A DNA stretch of 64,000 nucleotides from Afifella aestuarii (GTDB lineage Bacteria > Pseudomonadota > Alphaproteobacteria > Rhizobiales > Afifellaceae): NCBI RefSeq assembly GCF_004023665.1, contig NZ_SAUF01000005.1, positions 1 through 64,000 on the forward strand. Reading direction: 5' to 3'. The translations under genes and the position numbers were made by a program. Below, one piece after another: positions 42,560 through 52,013 of the stretch (position 1 is the stretch's first letter; each line of letters opens with the position of its first letter). The notes beneath the pieces are model-generated. The model was not told the origin of the DNA. It did no database searches and saw only the letters and a program-made list of their open reading frames with translations.

Positions 42560-43848
42560 CCTGAATATGCCTCCTGTGCTGCAACGACAGAGAGGGCCTG
42601 TAGGGCACTCGGATAGTAAAGGTCGGGAAGGCTGCTGCGGGCCGAGGAAGGGAAGGGCGCATCTTTGAGTGCGCAGGCCACAAGCCCCGCAACCGCGGCA
42701 TAGCCAGGGCCGCCGAGAGGCTGGACTGCCCGACCCGACATGACATCGACGGTGCTCGGCTGCGCCCGCTCCCACAGCGCCTGATAGGGGGCGAGGTCGG
42801 AACGATCTCCGGCCTCAGCCCAGGCGGCATAGAGGGGAACGCGGATCGCATTGTAGGCAAAGGTCGGGGGAAAGCCGTTGGCCGGTCTAGGCTTCTCGCC
42901 CGAAAGCGAGATCCAGTCGCTCGGGAGGTTGCTTTTGCCGAAACGGGAGGCCCGCATCAATGCCACGCCGCTGTCGCGCAGGGCATCCCAATCGTATTGC
43001 GGAGCGGCCTTTGCGAGAGCCGGGAAGGCCGGAAACACCCAATAGGAGAGGTTGATGACCGGCCCGTCGCGACGATCATCGGCGCGGAACCCGTGGACGC
43101 CCGGCAGGATGATGCGGCCGTACGCGCTCTCTTCCGTAGTTTTCTCGTAGATCGCTGCTGCGATATCGGCGGCGGCCTTGCGATATTCCGGTTCGTTGAA
43201 GCGGACCGCACCTTCCATCAGCGCCCAGGCGATCAGGATATCACCGTCGGTGGCGTTGTTGGGGTCGGTGATGTGGGGATCGGCATCGGGCTCCCAGCGC
43301 CAGGCGGCAAGGCCGTCGTCGCGGATCAGGAGCTCGGTGACGGTCCAGTTCCACACGCGGCGGAAGGTGACGGGATCATCGGCGAAGGCCGCGAGCAGCA
43401 GGCCGTATCCCTGGCCCTCGCTGTGGCTGATTTTGCCATTGCCGTCGTCGATCACGCGTCCGTCCTCGCCGATGAAATTGTCACGGAAATTCGCCCAGAG
43501 AGGCGCAGGCAGATCTGCCTTCGTCGCACCGGCGCTCGAGCCGGCTGCGATGCCGGCAGCCGCGATTTCAATCGGCGTCGAAACGGGTGCGACTGTGCGG
43601 GCAGCCGTGGGCTCCGGATCGAAGGTTGTTGCTGCGACATGCGATGCGTTTTCCCCCGATGCCATCGGCAGGCGGAGGGCGATGTTTTGAGGAACTGCGC
43701 TTGCCATTGTGGCGGCGCTCTCGCCCGGTTCGCAGGGCAGCGCGGCCTTCTCCGAGGGGCTCTCTTTCAAGAGAGCCGCGCCAGCCGAAATTGCCAGAAG
43801 GGCGGAAAAGGACGCCACGATCGCGGTGACGGAAACGCGCGCGCTCAT
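42550..43848 (-). CDS. bcsZ: Periplasmic endo-1,4-beta-glucanase BcsZ (GH8)
   Basis: This 432-residue glycoside hydrolase family 8 protein has KISHSEGQGYGLLLAAFADD with the catalytic Glu, ITDPNNATDGDILIAWALMEG with the family Asp, and SYWVFPAFPALA. An N-terminal membrane or signal segment (VTAIVASFSALLAISAGAALL) is followed by a Pro/Ala-rich linker of about 100 residues, which is longer than in E. coli BcsZ. It trims cellulose during export. The start overlaps the bcsB stop. Confidence 0.9.
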   Translation of the reverse strand: MSARVSVTAIVASFSALLAISAGAALLKESPSEKAALPCEPGESAATMASAVPQNIALRLPMASGENASHVAATTFDPEPTAARTVAPVSTPIEIAAAGIAAGSSAGATKADLPAPLWANFRDNFIGEDGRVIDDGNGKISHSEGQGYGLLLAAFADDPVTFRRVWNWTVTELLIRDDGLAAWRWEPDADPHITDPNNATDGDILIAWALMEGAVRFNEPEYRKAAADIAAAIYEKTTEESAYGRIILPGVHGFRADDRRDGPVINLSYWVFPAFPALAKAAPQYDWDALRDSGVALMRASRFGKSNLPSDWISLSGEKPRPANGFPPTFAYNAIRVPLYAAWAEAGDRSDLAPYQALWERAQPSTVDVMSGRAVQPLGGPGYAAVAGLVACALKDAPFPSSARSSLPDLYYPSALQALSVVAAQEAYSGCR

Positions 43849-46253
43849 GACGAATGCCCCACGCGCCGCAGAAGCGCAGTCGTCGCGAGGCCGAGGCATG
43901 CGCAGGCCGCGATGAGGCCGAGGACGTAATAGACGATGTTGAGCGACATCCATCCCGCTGCGACGAGGCGAATGTTCTGGAAGGAGAGCGGCTGCGTCGT
44001 CACATAATAGAAGCTGCCGCTCGTGGCCCTGGTGATGTCGCCGTCGTTGCGGCCAAACGCGAGCGCACGCCCGTCCAGCCGGTAGAGCAGCGACGCCGTG
44101 TTGATCTGCGCGACGGAGGCTGCGAGCTCTCCGCTGGTCGGGGCCGTCACCACTGTCCAGGTGCGCCCCTCGTTGGCCGGGGCTTCCGCTTGGGCAAGGA
44201 CGAGCGTGCTGCCCGGCTTGACCCGAAGCGGATCCGATCCATCGCCGAAGCCGATGTTCCCGGTGGCACTCCCGACCTGATCCTTGAGCCAGGAGATCGC
44301 CCGCTCGAACGGTCCGCCGAAGCCACCATTCTCGCGCATCTGCTCCGTCCAGTCGTCGAGCGAGACAGAAGGTTGCATAAAAAGCCGTTGCGAGACGGGT
44401 TGCGGCGCCGGATCGTCGCGGCCGGTTGAGCCCGTATAGAGCGGGGCTTCTCCAAGACCGGCTGTGCCGACACTGCTGTTGAGCATCTGCGAACGCCAGG
44501 CTTGGCGCATGCCGGCAACGTCGAGACCGACAGCGTCGGCGACAGAGCCGGGCAGGGCCTGCGCCGCCGCCACGACGATCGAGGTGCCGGCGTCAGCCGG
44601 GGGCGCGGAGAAGGCGACCTCGAGATTGAGCGGCGCCCCGCTGACCACAGCAAGATTGGCTGCGAGCGTCCCGGCGGCCGAAAGCGTGTCGCGGTCGGGA
44701 TCGGGGATGTAGGCGGCTGTCGTTTTGCCTTTGGCGTAGGGGAACCCGCCGCTGAGGGTCGAAGCGAGATTGGGCATGCGTGCGATGCGCGCGACCGGCG
44801 GGAGATAGAACTCGCTTGTATCCATGATGAGGAAGCGGCTCGGACTGGAGAGCCCGGCAAGCGTGTCGCAACTGCGATCGCTCTGAGAGCGGAGCTGCGC
44901 CTCGATCTGCACGCGATTGACGCCGGGATGCAGCACCTTCAGCGGGATTGGGATTTTGCGTCCCCGCATCAATGCACCGTCGCCGTCCAAGAGCGGCAGG
45001 ACGGACGCCGTCTGATCGTTCACGCGCACGAGAAGTTGGCTCTTGGGGTCGAGCCGTGGCGCAAAGCCGGCCGTCAGCCTAATGACCGCCTGACTGTAAT
45101 CCGCCGACAGAAAGTCATAGGGCATGCGAATCTTGAAGGAGGTGCGGTAGAGGCGACCGTTGAACTCCTCGGAGACGACGCCGAGGTCGCGCAGGCTCAC
45201 CGAACTTCCCGGCGGCACGAGGTGGCCGAGGGCGTTTTCAGCGGCGCGCAGCCCGGACGGCGTTCCTTCCGAAGGACCCGTCTTACTCCCGGCTTCGAGA
45301 CTTGCGAGCGCTGCGTCGATGGCGGCGTCGCTGCCTCCCACGATCCAGATGGATACGCGGCCATGAATCAGATCCATTTCGTCGGGAAGGATGACGGAAA
45401 CGCCGGGCTGCGCCGTCTCACCGGGCTTCAACACGCCGAGGTGACGCAGTTCCTCCGGCGTTCCGATCGCGATCTCGACGCCGGGTCCCGAAACAGGTCC
45501 GGTGTCGAAGCGGACTTCGCTGCGGGGCGCCTTTGTCATGATCGCGGCGATCTCGGCCACGCGCAAAAATCTCTCGGTTGCCTTCGGCGTTGGCGTCTCG
45601 GGCGCCCGCACGCTGATGCTGACGGCGCCGTCGAGACCCGGATTGACGGCTGCGAGATCGCTCAGGCGCTCGAAACCGGCGCCGGCCCCCGCAAAGGCAA
45701 ATCCCGTGACGCCAGGATAGATCTGGGTCCACAATTCGTAGGTGCCCTCGAGAGAGCAATCGACGCGGTGCCGCTGCTGCACCGAGATGCGCACGGAATT
45801 GTAGCCAGGCTGGAGGAGACCCGGGGGAACGGAGAGGCGCGTGCGGGCGAGCTCGTCGGGCGATGCAATCGGGATTTCACCGATGCTGACTTCGTTGACC
45901 GTCACGGTCAGCGTCGACCCCTCCGACATCACCGAAACGCTGTTGATGTAGCCGAGCTGCATCTCCGCCCGCGAGGCCGCCTGCGTCCTCGTCAGATAGA
46001 CGGGCCATTCATGACCGGCGGTTTCGCCGTTGAAATGCAAATCGCTCAAAGCTGCGGGAAGGCGACGAAGATCCGGATCGACCTCGGCCACGAGCGGCAC
46101 GCCGGTGTCGGAGAGGGCCATCTGGCTGGTCGTGGGCTGCGCCATGACCGGCGCTGCCGACCGAACCTGATCGAGAGACAGGACGACTTTGCCCGCCTGA
46201 GCCTGAGGTGCGAGCAGGAGAAGTGCGAGGCCCGCGGTTGCGAGATTTCTCAT
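43845..46253 (-). CDS. bcsB: Cellulose synthase regulatory subunit BcsB
   Basis: This 802-residue periplasmic protein has a signal peptide (LATAGLALLLLAPQAQAG), several beta-sandwich and flavodoxin-like domains, and a C-terminal membrane helix (NIVYYVLGLIAACACLGLATT). Typical BcsB text includes ALSDLHFNGETAGHEWPVYL, GYNSVRISVQQRHRVDCS and PYDFLSADYSQAVIRLTAGF. BcsB guides the growing glucan through the periplasm and is needed for BcsA activity. It is coupled to bcsA by an ATGA overlap. Confidence 0.9.
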   Translation of the reverse strand: MRNLATAGLALLLLAPQAQAGKVVLSLDQVRSAAPVMAQPTTSQMALSDTGVPLVAEVDPDLRRLPAALSDLHFNGETAGHEWPVYLTRTQAASRAEMQLGYINSVSVMSEGSTLTVTVNEVSIGEIPIASPDELARTRLSVPPGLLQPGYNSVRISVQQRHRVDCSLEGTYELWTQIYPGVTGFAFAGAGAGFERLSDLAAVNPGLDGAVSISVRAPETPTPKATERFLRVAEIAAIMTKAPRSEVRFDTGPVSGPGVEIAIGTPEELRHLGVLKPGETAQPGVSVILPDEMDLIHGRVSIWIVGGSDAAIDAALASLEAGSKTGPSEGTPSGLRAAENALGHLVPPGSSVSLRDLGVVSEEFNGRLYRTSFKIRMPYDFLSADYSQAVIRLTAGFAPRLDPKSQLLVRVNDQTASVLPLLDGDGALMRGRKIPIPLKVLHPGVNRVQIEAQLRSQSDRSCDTLAGLSSPSRFLIMDTSEFYLPPVARIARMPNLASTLSGGFPYAKGKTTAAYIPDPDRDTLSAAGTLAANLAVVSGAPLNLEVAFSAPPADAGTSIVVAAAQALPGSVADAVGLDVAGMRQAWRSQMLNSSVGTAGLGEAPLYTGSTGRDDPAPQPVSQRLFMQPSVSLDDWTEQMRENGGFGGPFERAISWLKDQVGSATGNIGFGDGSDPLRVKPGSTLVLAQAEAPANEGRTWTVVTAPTSGELAASVAQINTASLLYRLDGRALAFGRNDGDITRATSGSFYYVTTQPLSFQNIRLVAAGWMSLNIVYYVLGLIAACACLGLATTALLRRVGHSS

Positions 46254-48721
46254 ACCGCATACTCCCAGACGTCATGACCGAGCGAAGCGGTGGCCGCCGT
46301 CGATGTTGAGATGGAGCGGCGGCGTTGCGCCTCGCTCGGCTCTGCTTGCTCGACCTGGGGTGTGGCGACGCCGACCGCCGCCGCGCTTTGGGCGGCCGGA
46401 GCCGCCGCAGGGGTGGGAACAGATGTCGCTCCGGCTTCGATCGGCATGCCGGGTGCGACATGCAGATGGGACTGAACCCGCGGCAAGGCAGGCTCCGATC
46501 GCCCGATTTCGACGCCGAAGCCGGTTTCGGCGCTCGTGAACCCTTCCATGCCCGTTGCGGCAGGCTGATTGCGCCTGAGCCCGATCCGGAATGCCCGTAG
46601 CGTGTAATAGAAGCTCCAGGAGAGGAAGCCGATCGTGGCGCCGATGACGCTCCGCGGCTTCCGCCGCCGGCTGCGGAATGTCTCGAAGACATTGGCGCTG
46701 TGATAGAGGAGATCGGCGATGAGTTTGTATTGCGGCGCCGTGAGCTGGATGAATTCCATGCCGAGGAAACGTCCGCGGTCATCATTGCCGGCCCGGCGCA
46801 GAACGACGGCGATCGCCTCTTTGGTGACGCTGCCATCGTCGTTGACGAGACGCAGCATGGCGATTGTGGCTCCGGCCTTCATCGGCGGCAGTGCCTCCTC
46901 CAGCGGGCGCACCCGCACGCCGCAGGTCGAGACATCCTCTACCGAGACGGCGATTTCGCCGACACCGACGATTTCGAGAACCGCGCGGCGCACGACGGCG
47001 AGGCGTTGGGCCCGGCGCCTCTCCGGCATTTCGGACACCACGCCGAGCGCGACGCCGGCAATGACGAGATTGATCGCGTTCCACACGCCGCAGATCATCA
47101 ACAGGTCGTTGCCGGTAGGCTCGGTAAAGTAGCGCCAGGTGGCATAGGCGCCGGTAACGGCGAGGACGCCGAAGATCGCGAAATAGGGGCCGGCAAGTGC
47201 AGAGAGCTGCTCTTTATCGCTCGTCTGACCTTTCGCCGTGACGTTGAACGTCGGCGCGCGCGGATTGACGACGACGCTCAGGATCGCTCGGCCCAAATAG
47301 ACCGACTGCACGTATTCGTAGAGCTCCGAGACCCAGGGCCAGCGGAGCCTGCCGTAGAGATAGCTCTGCAGCATGATGTTCACCGCCATATAGGCGACGG
47401 TGTAGCCGACGAACTCACGGAAGCTCGCTTCGTAAATCTGCAGCGAGAAGATGATGTAGAGCAGCGGCGCCAGCATGAAGGTGAGGCGCGTCAGCGGGAA
47501 AAGCCAGAAAAGCGACGAGGAGAGGTAGGCTATGCGCTGTTCGAAGCGAAGCCCCCGCTTGAAGAGCGGGTTCTTCAGCATCAGGATCTGCACCATGCCA
47601 CGGCACCAGCGTGAGCGCTGGCCGATGAAGGAGACGAAGTTTTCCGGCTGCAGACCGGCGATCAGCGGAATGTCGACGTAACGGCTGTTCCATCCGCGCG
47701 AATGCAGCTCAAGTGCCGTTTCGCAATCTTCCGTGATGGAAACGCCGGAAAAACCGCCCGTCTCCTCGAGCGCTGCGCGCCGAAGCACGGCCGCCGAGCC
47801 GCAGAAAAAGGCAGCGTTCCACTTATCCAGACCCTTTTGGATCACGGAGTAGAACATCTCGTTTTCCGATGGCATCCGCTCGAAGGTCGAGAGGTTGCGT
47901 TCAAGCGGATCCGGATTGAGGAAGAAGTGCGGCGTCTGCACCAGGAAGAGGCGCGGATCGTCGGCGAAATGACCGACGGTCTCCCGCAGGAAGGAGCGGA
48001 CCGGGCCGTGATCGGCATCGAAGACCACGATCAGATCGGCGGTGGAGCAGTCGAGACCGTTGTTCAGGTTGCCGGCCTTCGCGTGTTCGTTGCGCTCGCG
48101 GGTGAGGTAGTGGGCGCCGAGCTGCGCGCACAGGCGCTGCAGTTCCGCACGCCGGCGCTTGGCGGGGACTGAGACGTTCGGGTCGGGATTGTTGACCTTC
48201 TGCTCGGTGCCGCCGTCGTCGAGCAGCCAGACTTGTCTTTTCTCGTGCGGATAATCCATCGCGAGCGCTGCCGCGATGGTGGTGGCGAGAAGGCTTTTGT
48301 CTTCGTTGTAGGTCGGAATGAAGATGTCGACGGTCGGAAGCTCCGCATCGCGCAGCTGGCGCGCCCGCTTCCTTTCCAAAGGGTCGGCCGTAATGAACAG
48401 GCTGATGAAGAGCATCAGCACTGAGAACATCTCCATGAGGTAGACGAGAAAGCCTGGAACGAAGTTGATCGGTTCCGAAATCGGCGGCAGCGTTGAGGTC
48501 GTGCGCCAGTAGACGTAGCGCAGCACCACCGCCGTCGCGAGCGCCAGAAAGACCTGGCGCCAGACGCCTTCCTTGCTGAACATCCACACGGCCGCCATAC
48601 CGCCGACGGCCGCTACGCCCATGACGAATTGTGCCTCGATGCTGATGGGCTGCATGATCAGCAGCAGCGTGGCGGTGGTGGCCAGAAGCCACAACGCCAC
48701 CAGCGGCATCGTTTTCGACAT
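46250..48721 (-). CDS. bcsA: Cellulose synthase catalytic subunit BcsA
   Basis: This 823-residue GT2 synthase has membrane helices at both ends of the catalytic domain. The catalytic motifs are in order: DDGGTEQK, VVFDADHGPV, SITEDCETA and GQRSRWCRGM (the Q-x2-RW box). A C-terminal PilZ domain follows, with RRAQRLAVVRRAV and EDVSTCGVRVRP, so activation by cyclic di-GMP is expected. A Pro/Ala-rich tail of about 90 residues is added after the PilZ part and is less usual. It is the first gene of the operon with bcsB, bcsZ and the TPR gene. Confidence 0.95.
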   Translation of the reverse strand: MSKTMPLVALWLLATTATLLLIMQPISIEAQFVMGVAAVGGMAAVWMFSKEGVWRQVFLALATAVVLRYVYWRTTSTLPPISEPINFVPGFLVYLMEMFSVLMLFISLFITADPLERKRARQLRDAELPTVDIFIPTYNEDKSLLATTIAAALAMDYPHEKRQVWLLDDGGTEQKVNNPDPNVSVPAKRRRAELQRLCAQLGAHYLTRERNEHAKAGNLNNGLDCSTADLIVVFDADHGPVRSFLRETVGHFADDPRLFLVQTPHFFLNPDPLERNLSTFERMPSENEMFYSVIQKGLDKWNAAFFCGSAAVLRRAALEETGGFSGVSITEDCETALELHSRGWNSRYVDIPLIAGLQPENFVSFIGQRSRWCRGMVQILMLKNPLFKRGLRFEQRIAYLSSSLFWLFPLTRLTFMLAPLLYIIFSLQIYEASFREFVGYTVAYMAVNIMLQSYLYGRLRWPWVSELYEYVQSVYLGRAILSVVVNPRAPTFNVTAKGQTSDKEQLSALAGPYFAIFGVLAVTGAYATWRYFTEPTGNDLLMICGVWNAINLVIAGVALGVVSEMPERRRAQRLAVVRRAVLEIVGVGEIAVSVEDVSTCGVRVRPLEEALPPMKAGATIAMLRLVNDDGSVTKEAIAVVLRRAGNDDRGRFLGMEFIQLTAPQYKLIADLLYHSANVFETFRSRRRKPRSVIGATIGFLSWSFYYTLRAFRIGLRRNQPAATGMEGFTSAETGFGVEIGRSEPALPRVQSHLHVAPGMPIEAGATSVPTPAAAPAAQSAAAVGVATPQVEQAEPSEAQRRRSISTSTAATASLGHDVWEYAV

Positions 48722-48765
48722 GACGCCTCTCCTACCCCTTGTTGCGGGGATATTGAGCGGCGCTC

Positions 48766-48835
48766 GTGTTTAAAAGCTTAATTAAATTGCGAATAGGCCG
48801 CAGTTTGGGCGGCATGGTTTCGCAAAAATTAATCA
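48766..48835 (-). promoter_or_regulatory. AT-rich segment upstream of bcsA, possible promoter
   Basis: This segment is clearly richer in A and T than its surroundings and lies 45-115 bp before bcsA, after the cobF stop. No exact -35/-10 pair is claimed. It is the most likely place for the cellulose operon promoter. Confidence 0.35.
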
Positions 48836-48940
48836 GAATACAGAAGGGGTTGGGGTAGATCGTTCATTTAAGTTGGGAGGCTTGCGCACGATGCAACTAC
48901 AAGGGGGTGCGCGATGGCAGGGTGGAAGGCCTCTTACCCT

Positions 48941-49693
48941 TCACGGTCGCCGCAGAAGATAGGCATCCATGATCCAACCATGGCGCGTGCGCGATGCCTC
49001 GATCGTTTCGGCGATTTCGTCTGCCTTCTCCTTCAGCGGTCCGGCGATGAGGATTTCTTCCTCCATGCCGAGATAGGCGCCCCAGAAGATAGAGAGATCG
49101 CTCTCTTTGAAGCGCAGGAAGGTGGCGCGCCCATCGAGCATCACGAGGGTGTTGGAGATCGTCGCGGGCTCGGTCTCGGCCAAGAGGCGTGCGGTGGTGA
49201 CGGTGATTTCTTCGCCGATGCGGTTCAACGGAATGCGATGACGGGCGGCAAGGGTCTGCAGGCTCGTGATGCCGGTAACCACCTCGAAGTCGATCTCAAA
49301 TCCCTCGGCGGCGAGCTCATGCAGGATCTGCGTGGTGCCGTCGTAAAGCCCCGGATCGCCGATGATCAGAAAGCCGCCGGCCTCCTCGGGACCGAGCTCC
49401 GACAGCATCTCGCGAAAGATCCGCCGCCGCTCGCCGCGCCACCAGTCGATGCCCTTTTCGTAGTCTCGGCCGTCTTTCGGTCGTTCCGGGCTGGTGGCAT
49501 GGATGCTTCGGTAGGAAGCCTCGGGAACGGCCCGTGCGAGCACCTGTTGGCGGAAGGCGATCAAATTCTCTTTGCCGGACCCGTCTTTGTCCATGAAGAA
49601 GAAGACGTCGACGGCCCGCATCGCCTCAATCGCCCGCAGCGTGAGATCAGACGGATCACCGGCTCCGATCCCGATGACGTAGACTTTCTTCAT
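48941..49693 (-). CDS. cobF: Precorrin-6A synthase (deacetylating) CobF
   Basis: This 250-residue tetrapyrrole methyltransferase starts MKKVYVIGIGAGDPSDLTLR and has FFMDKDG, GGFLIIGDPGLYDGTTQIL and VVTGITSLQTLAARHRIP. The GDPGLYD and ITSLQ parts are specific to CobF, which methylates C1 and removes the acetyl group of precorrin-5 in aerobic vitamin B12 synthesis. ATG 49693 is used because the conserved part starts there; an upstream extension lacks conserved sequence. No other cob gene and no recognised cobalamin riboswitch is nearby. Confidence 0.92.
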   Translation of the reverse strand: MKKVYVIGIGAGDPSDLTLRAIEAMRAVDVFFFMDKDGSGKENLIAFRQQVLARAVPEASYRSIHATSPERPKDGRDYEKGIDWWRGERRRIFREMLSELGPEEAGGFLIIGDPGLYDGTTQILHELAAEGFEIDFEVVTGITSLQTLAARHRIPLNRIGEEITVTTARLLAETEPATISNTLVMLDGRATFLRFKESDLSIFWGAYLGMEEEILIAGPLKEKADEIAETIEASRTRHGWIMDAYLLRRP

Positions 49694-49810
49694 CGCCGAT
49701 GTCCCATTCTTCTTCTGCGTGCAGATGTCTTGCAGCTTGCGGTCGGGCCTTCTTAGGACGAAGGTTGCTGCGACCCAAGACACGACTGATGCGAAACGGG
49801 CGTGCGCCAC

Positions 49811-49823
49811 AGACAAATTGTCT
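49811..49823. promoter_or_regulatory. Short palindrome in the cobF / ABC importer gap
   Basis: AGACAA-A-TTGTCT is a perfect inverted repeat in the 261-bp gap between cobF (minus) and the importer binding-protein gene (plus). It could be an operator for either. The rest of the gap shows nothing I can name. Confidence 0.35.
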
Positions 49824-49954
49824 TTCGTTGCGTGGCGTGAACAAAGCCGCCGTGCCGACGCAGCGTCACGGATCTGTCATGGGCCGGTTCTAGTGGACGT
49901 TCGGCTTGGCGACTCTCTTCGAATGGGGGCCGAGCCACAGCACGGAGTCGCATA

Positions 49955-51067
49955 ATGAAAACCAAAACTCTATTCGCTGCCTCGGTATCCGTCGTCGCTT
50001 TGCTCACCACGACGATGACGGCGAGCGCCGAGACGGACCTTGATGCGCTGTACAAAGCTGCCAAGGAAGAGGGGCAGCTCACCACGATTGCTCTGCCGCA
50101 TTCCTGGTGCGGCTATGGCGATGTGATCGACGGGTTCAAGGAGAAGTATCCTGGCATCCAGGTGAACGAACTCAACCCGGATGCGGGTTCAGCCGATGAG
50201 CTGGAGGCCGTCCGCGCCAACAAGAACAACACCGGCCCGCAGGCGCCCGACGTTCTCGATGTCGGCCTCGCTTTCGGTCCGCAGGCCAAGGAAGAAGGCC
50301 TGATCGAGCCCTACAAGGTCTCCACCTGGGACGAGATTCCGGACGACGCGAAAGACGCCGACGGTTACTGGTACGGCGATTATTATGGCGTCCTGTCGTT
50401 CCTCGTGAACACCGATATCGTCGGAGAAGCGCCGTCGAGCTGGGCCGATCTCCTCGACGAAAAATACGCCAACGCCGTTGCTTTGGCAGGTGACCCTCGC
50501 GCCTCCAACCAGGCGATCCAGGGTGTGGTCGGGGCCGGTCTCGCCGAAAACAGTGGTGATCTCGATCAGGCTGCAGAGGCCGGGCTGCAGTATTTCAAAA
50601 AGCTCAACGAGCGGGGTAATTTCGTCCCGGTGATCGGCAAAGCGGCCTCGGTCGCACAGGGTACGACGCCGATCGTGGTCGCCTGGGACTACAATTCGCT
50701 CGCCTGGCGCGATGGCTTTGAGGGCAACCCCGCCGCCGATGTCGTGGTCCCGTCCGACAGTGTCGTGGCCGGCGTCTACGTCCAGGCGATCAGCGCTTAC
50801 GCGCCGCATCCGAACGCCGCGAAGCTGTGGATGGAATACCTCTATTCCGACGAGGGCCAGCTTGGCTGGCTTGCCGGCTACTGCCACCCGATCCGCTTCA
50901 ATGCGCTCGCCGAGCAGAAGAAGATCCCGCAGGAGCTTCTCGATGCGCTGCCGCCGGCGGAATCCTACGCCAAAGCCGTGTTTCCGACCATCGAGCAGCA
51001 AAATGCCGCCAAGGCCGTGATCACGGAGAAGTGGGATTCCGTGGTCGGCGCCAATGTCGCCGAATAA
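49955..51067 (+). CDS. ABC transporter substrate-binding protein (Fe3+/polyamine/phosphonate type)
   Basis: This 370-residue periplasmic protein has a signal peptide ending near TTMTASAETD. Mature blocks LYKAAKEEGQLTTIALPHSW, FKEKYPGIQVNELNPDAGS and YYGVLSFLVNTDIVGEAPSS belong to the PotD/AfuA-type binding-protein family used for iron, spermidine or aminoethylphosphonate. The substrate cannot be decided from the sequence. Its end overlaps the start of the first permease gene. Confidence 0.88.
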   Translation: MKTKTLFAASVSVVALLTTTMTASAETDLDALYKAAKEEGQLTTIALPHSWCGYGDVIDGFKEKYPGIQVNELNPDAGSADELEAVRANKNNTGPQAPDVLDVGLAFGPQAKEEGLIEPYKVSTWDEIPDDAKDADGYWYGDYYGVLSFLVNTDIVGEAPSSWADLLDEKYANAVALAGDPRASNQAIQGVVGAGLAENSGDLDQAAEAGLQYFKKLNERGNFVPVIGKAASVAQGTTPIVVAWDYNSLAWRDGFEGNPAADVVVPSDSVVAGVYVQAISAYAPHPNAAKLWMEYLYSDEGQLGWLAGYCHPIRFNALAEQKKIPQELLDALPPAESYAKAVFPTIEQQNAAKAVITEKWDSVVGANVAE

Positions 51068-52013
51068 CGGCAAGCCGCTTGCGCTTCCGACTGAAACGAC
51101 TGGCCCGGATCAATCCGGGTCAGTTGCCTTGCCTACGCGGAAGCGCCGATTTTCGGAGATGTTCGCTGAGTTGAGGCTCGGGGAAGCGATCGCCATCCTG
51201 CCGTTTCTGGCGTTTGCGATCATGTTTCTCATCCTGCCGACGCTGGGCCTGTTCGCGACAGCCTTTTCCGACGGGCAGGGCGGCGTGACGCTCGACAATA
51301 TCGGCGCACTCTTCACGCCGCAGATCCTGCGTTCCTTCTCGATTTCGATCCGAGTGTCGTTCGCTTCATCAGCCCTTGGCTGCCTGATCGGGCTCGCGAT
51401 CGCCCTTGCCGTCATCCGTGGGCGCCTGCCGCCGGTGATCCGCTCCACGCTTCTGACCTTTTCCGGCGTCGCCTCGAATTTCGCCGGTATCCCGCTGGCG
51501 TTCGCGTTTCTCGCAACGCTCGGCCGCGTGGGGCTTGTGACCATCATTTTGCGGGAGGTGTTCGGTCTCGACCTCTACCGCGCTGGGTTCAACATTCTCT
51601 CCTTCTGGGGCCTGACGCTCACCTATCTCTATTTCCAGATCCCCTTGATGATCCTCATCATCACGCCGGCGATCGATGGGTTGAAGCGGGAGTGGAGTGA
51701 AGCGGCGGAAACGCTCGGCGCCTCCACCTGGCAGTTCTGGCGTTATGTAGGGCTGCCGGTCTTGTGGCCGAACCTTCTCGGCACGCTCTCCTTGTTGTTC
51801 GCCAACGCGTTCGGAGCGATCGCGACGGCCTATGCGCTCACCGGTTCCTCGCTCAACATCGTCCCGATCCTGCTTTACGCGCAGATCCGAGGCGACGTGC
51901 TGCAGAACCAGCAGCTCGGGGCGGCTCTTGCCGTCGGCATGATCGCGATCACCGCTCTTGCCAACGTCGTCTATCTGGTCGTGCGCACCCGCGCTGAAAG
52001 GTGGCTCAAATGA
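51054..52013 (+). CDS. ABC transporter permease 1 (PotB-like)
   Basis: This 319-residue inner-membrane protein has about six helices. The conserved EAAETLGASTWQFWRYVGLP loop contacts the ATPase. A 45-residue cytoplasmic N-terminus precedes the first helix. The start overlaps the binding-protein gene by 14 bp and the end overlaps the second permease (ATGA), showing one operon. Confidence 0.9.
   Translation: MSPNNGKPLALPTETTGPDQSGSVALPTRKRRFSEMFAELRLGEAIAILPFLAFAIMFLILPTLGLFATAFSDGQGGVTLDNIGALFTPQILRSFSISIRVSFASSALGCLIGLAIALAVIRGRLPPVIRSTLLTFSGVASNFAGIPLAFAFLATLGRVGLVTIILREVFGLDLYRAGFNILSFWGLTLTYLYFQIPLMILIITPAIDGLKREWSEAAETLGASTWQFWRYVGLPVLWPNLLGTLSLLFANAFGAIATAYALTGSSLNIVPILLYAQIRGDVLQNQQLGAALAVGMIAITALANVVYLVVRTRAERWLK

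Noticed and set aside
44502-46277. A 591-codon plus-strand frame in the bcsB region
   Set aside because: It is antisense to bcsB, has no recognisable domain and no ribosome binding site.
49694-49954. Cobalamin riboswitch near cobF
   Set aside because: I looked for the conserved B12-box type sequence and did not find it; only a short palindrome is present.
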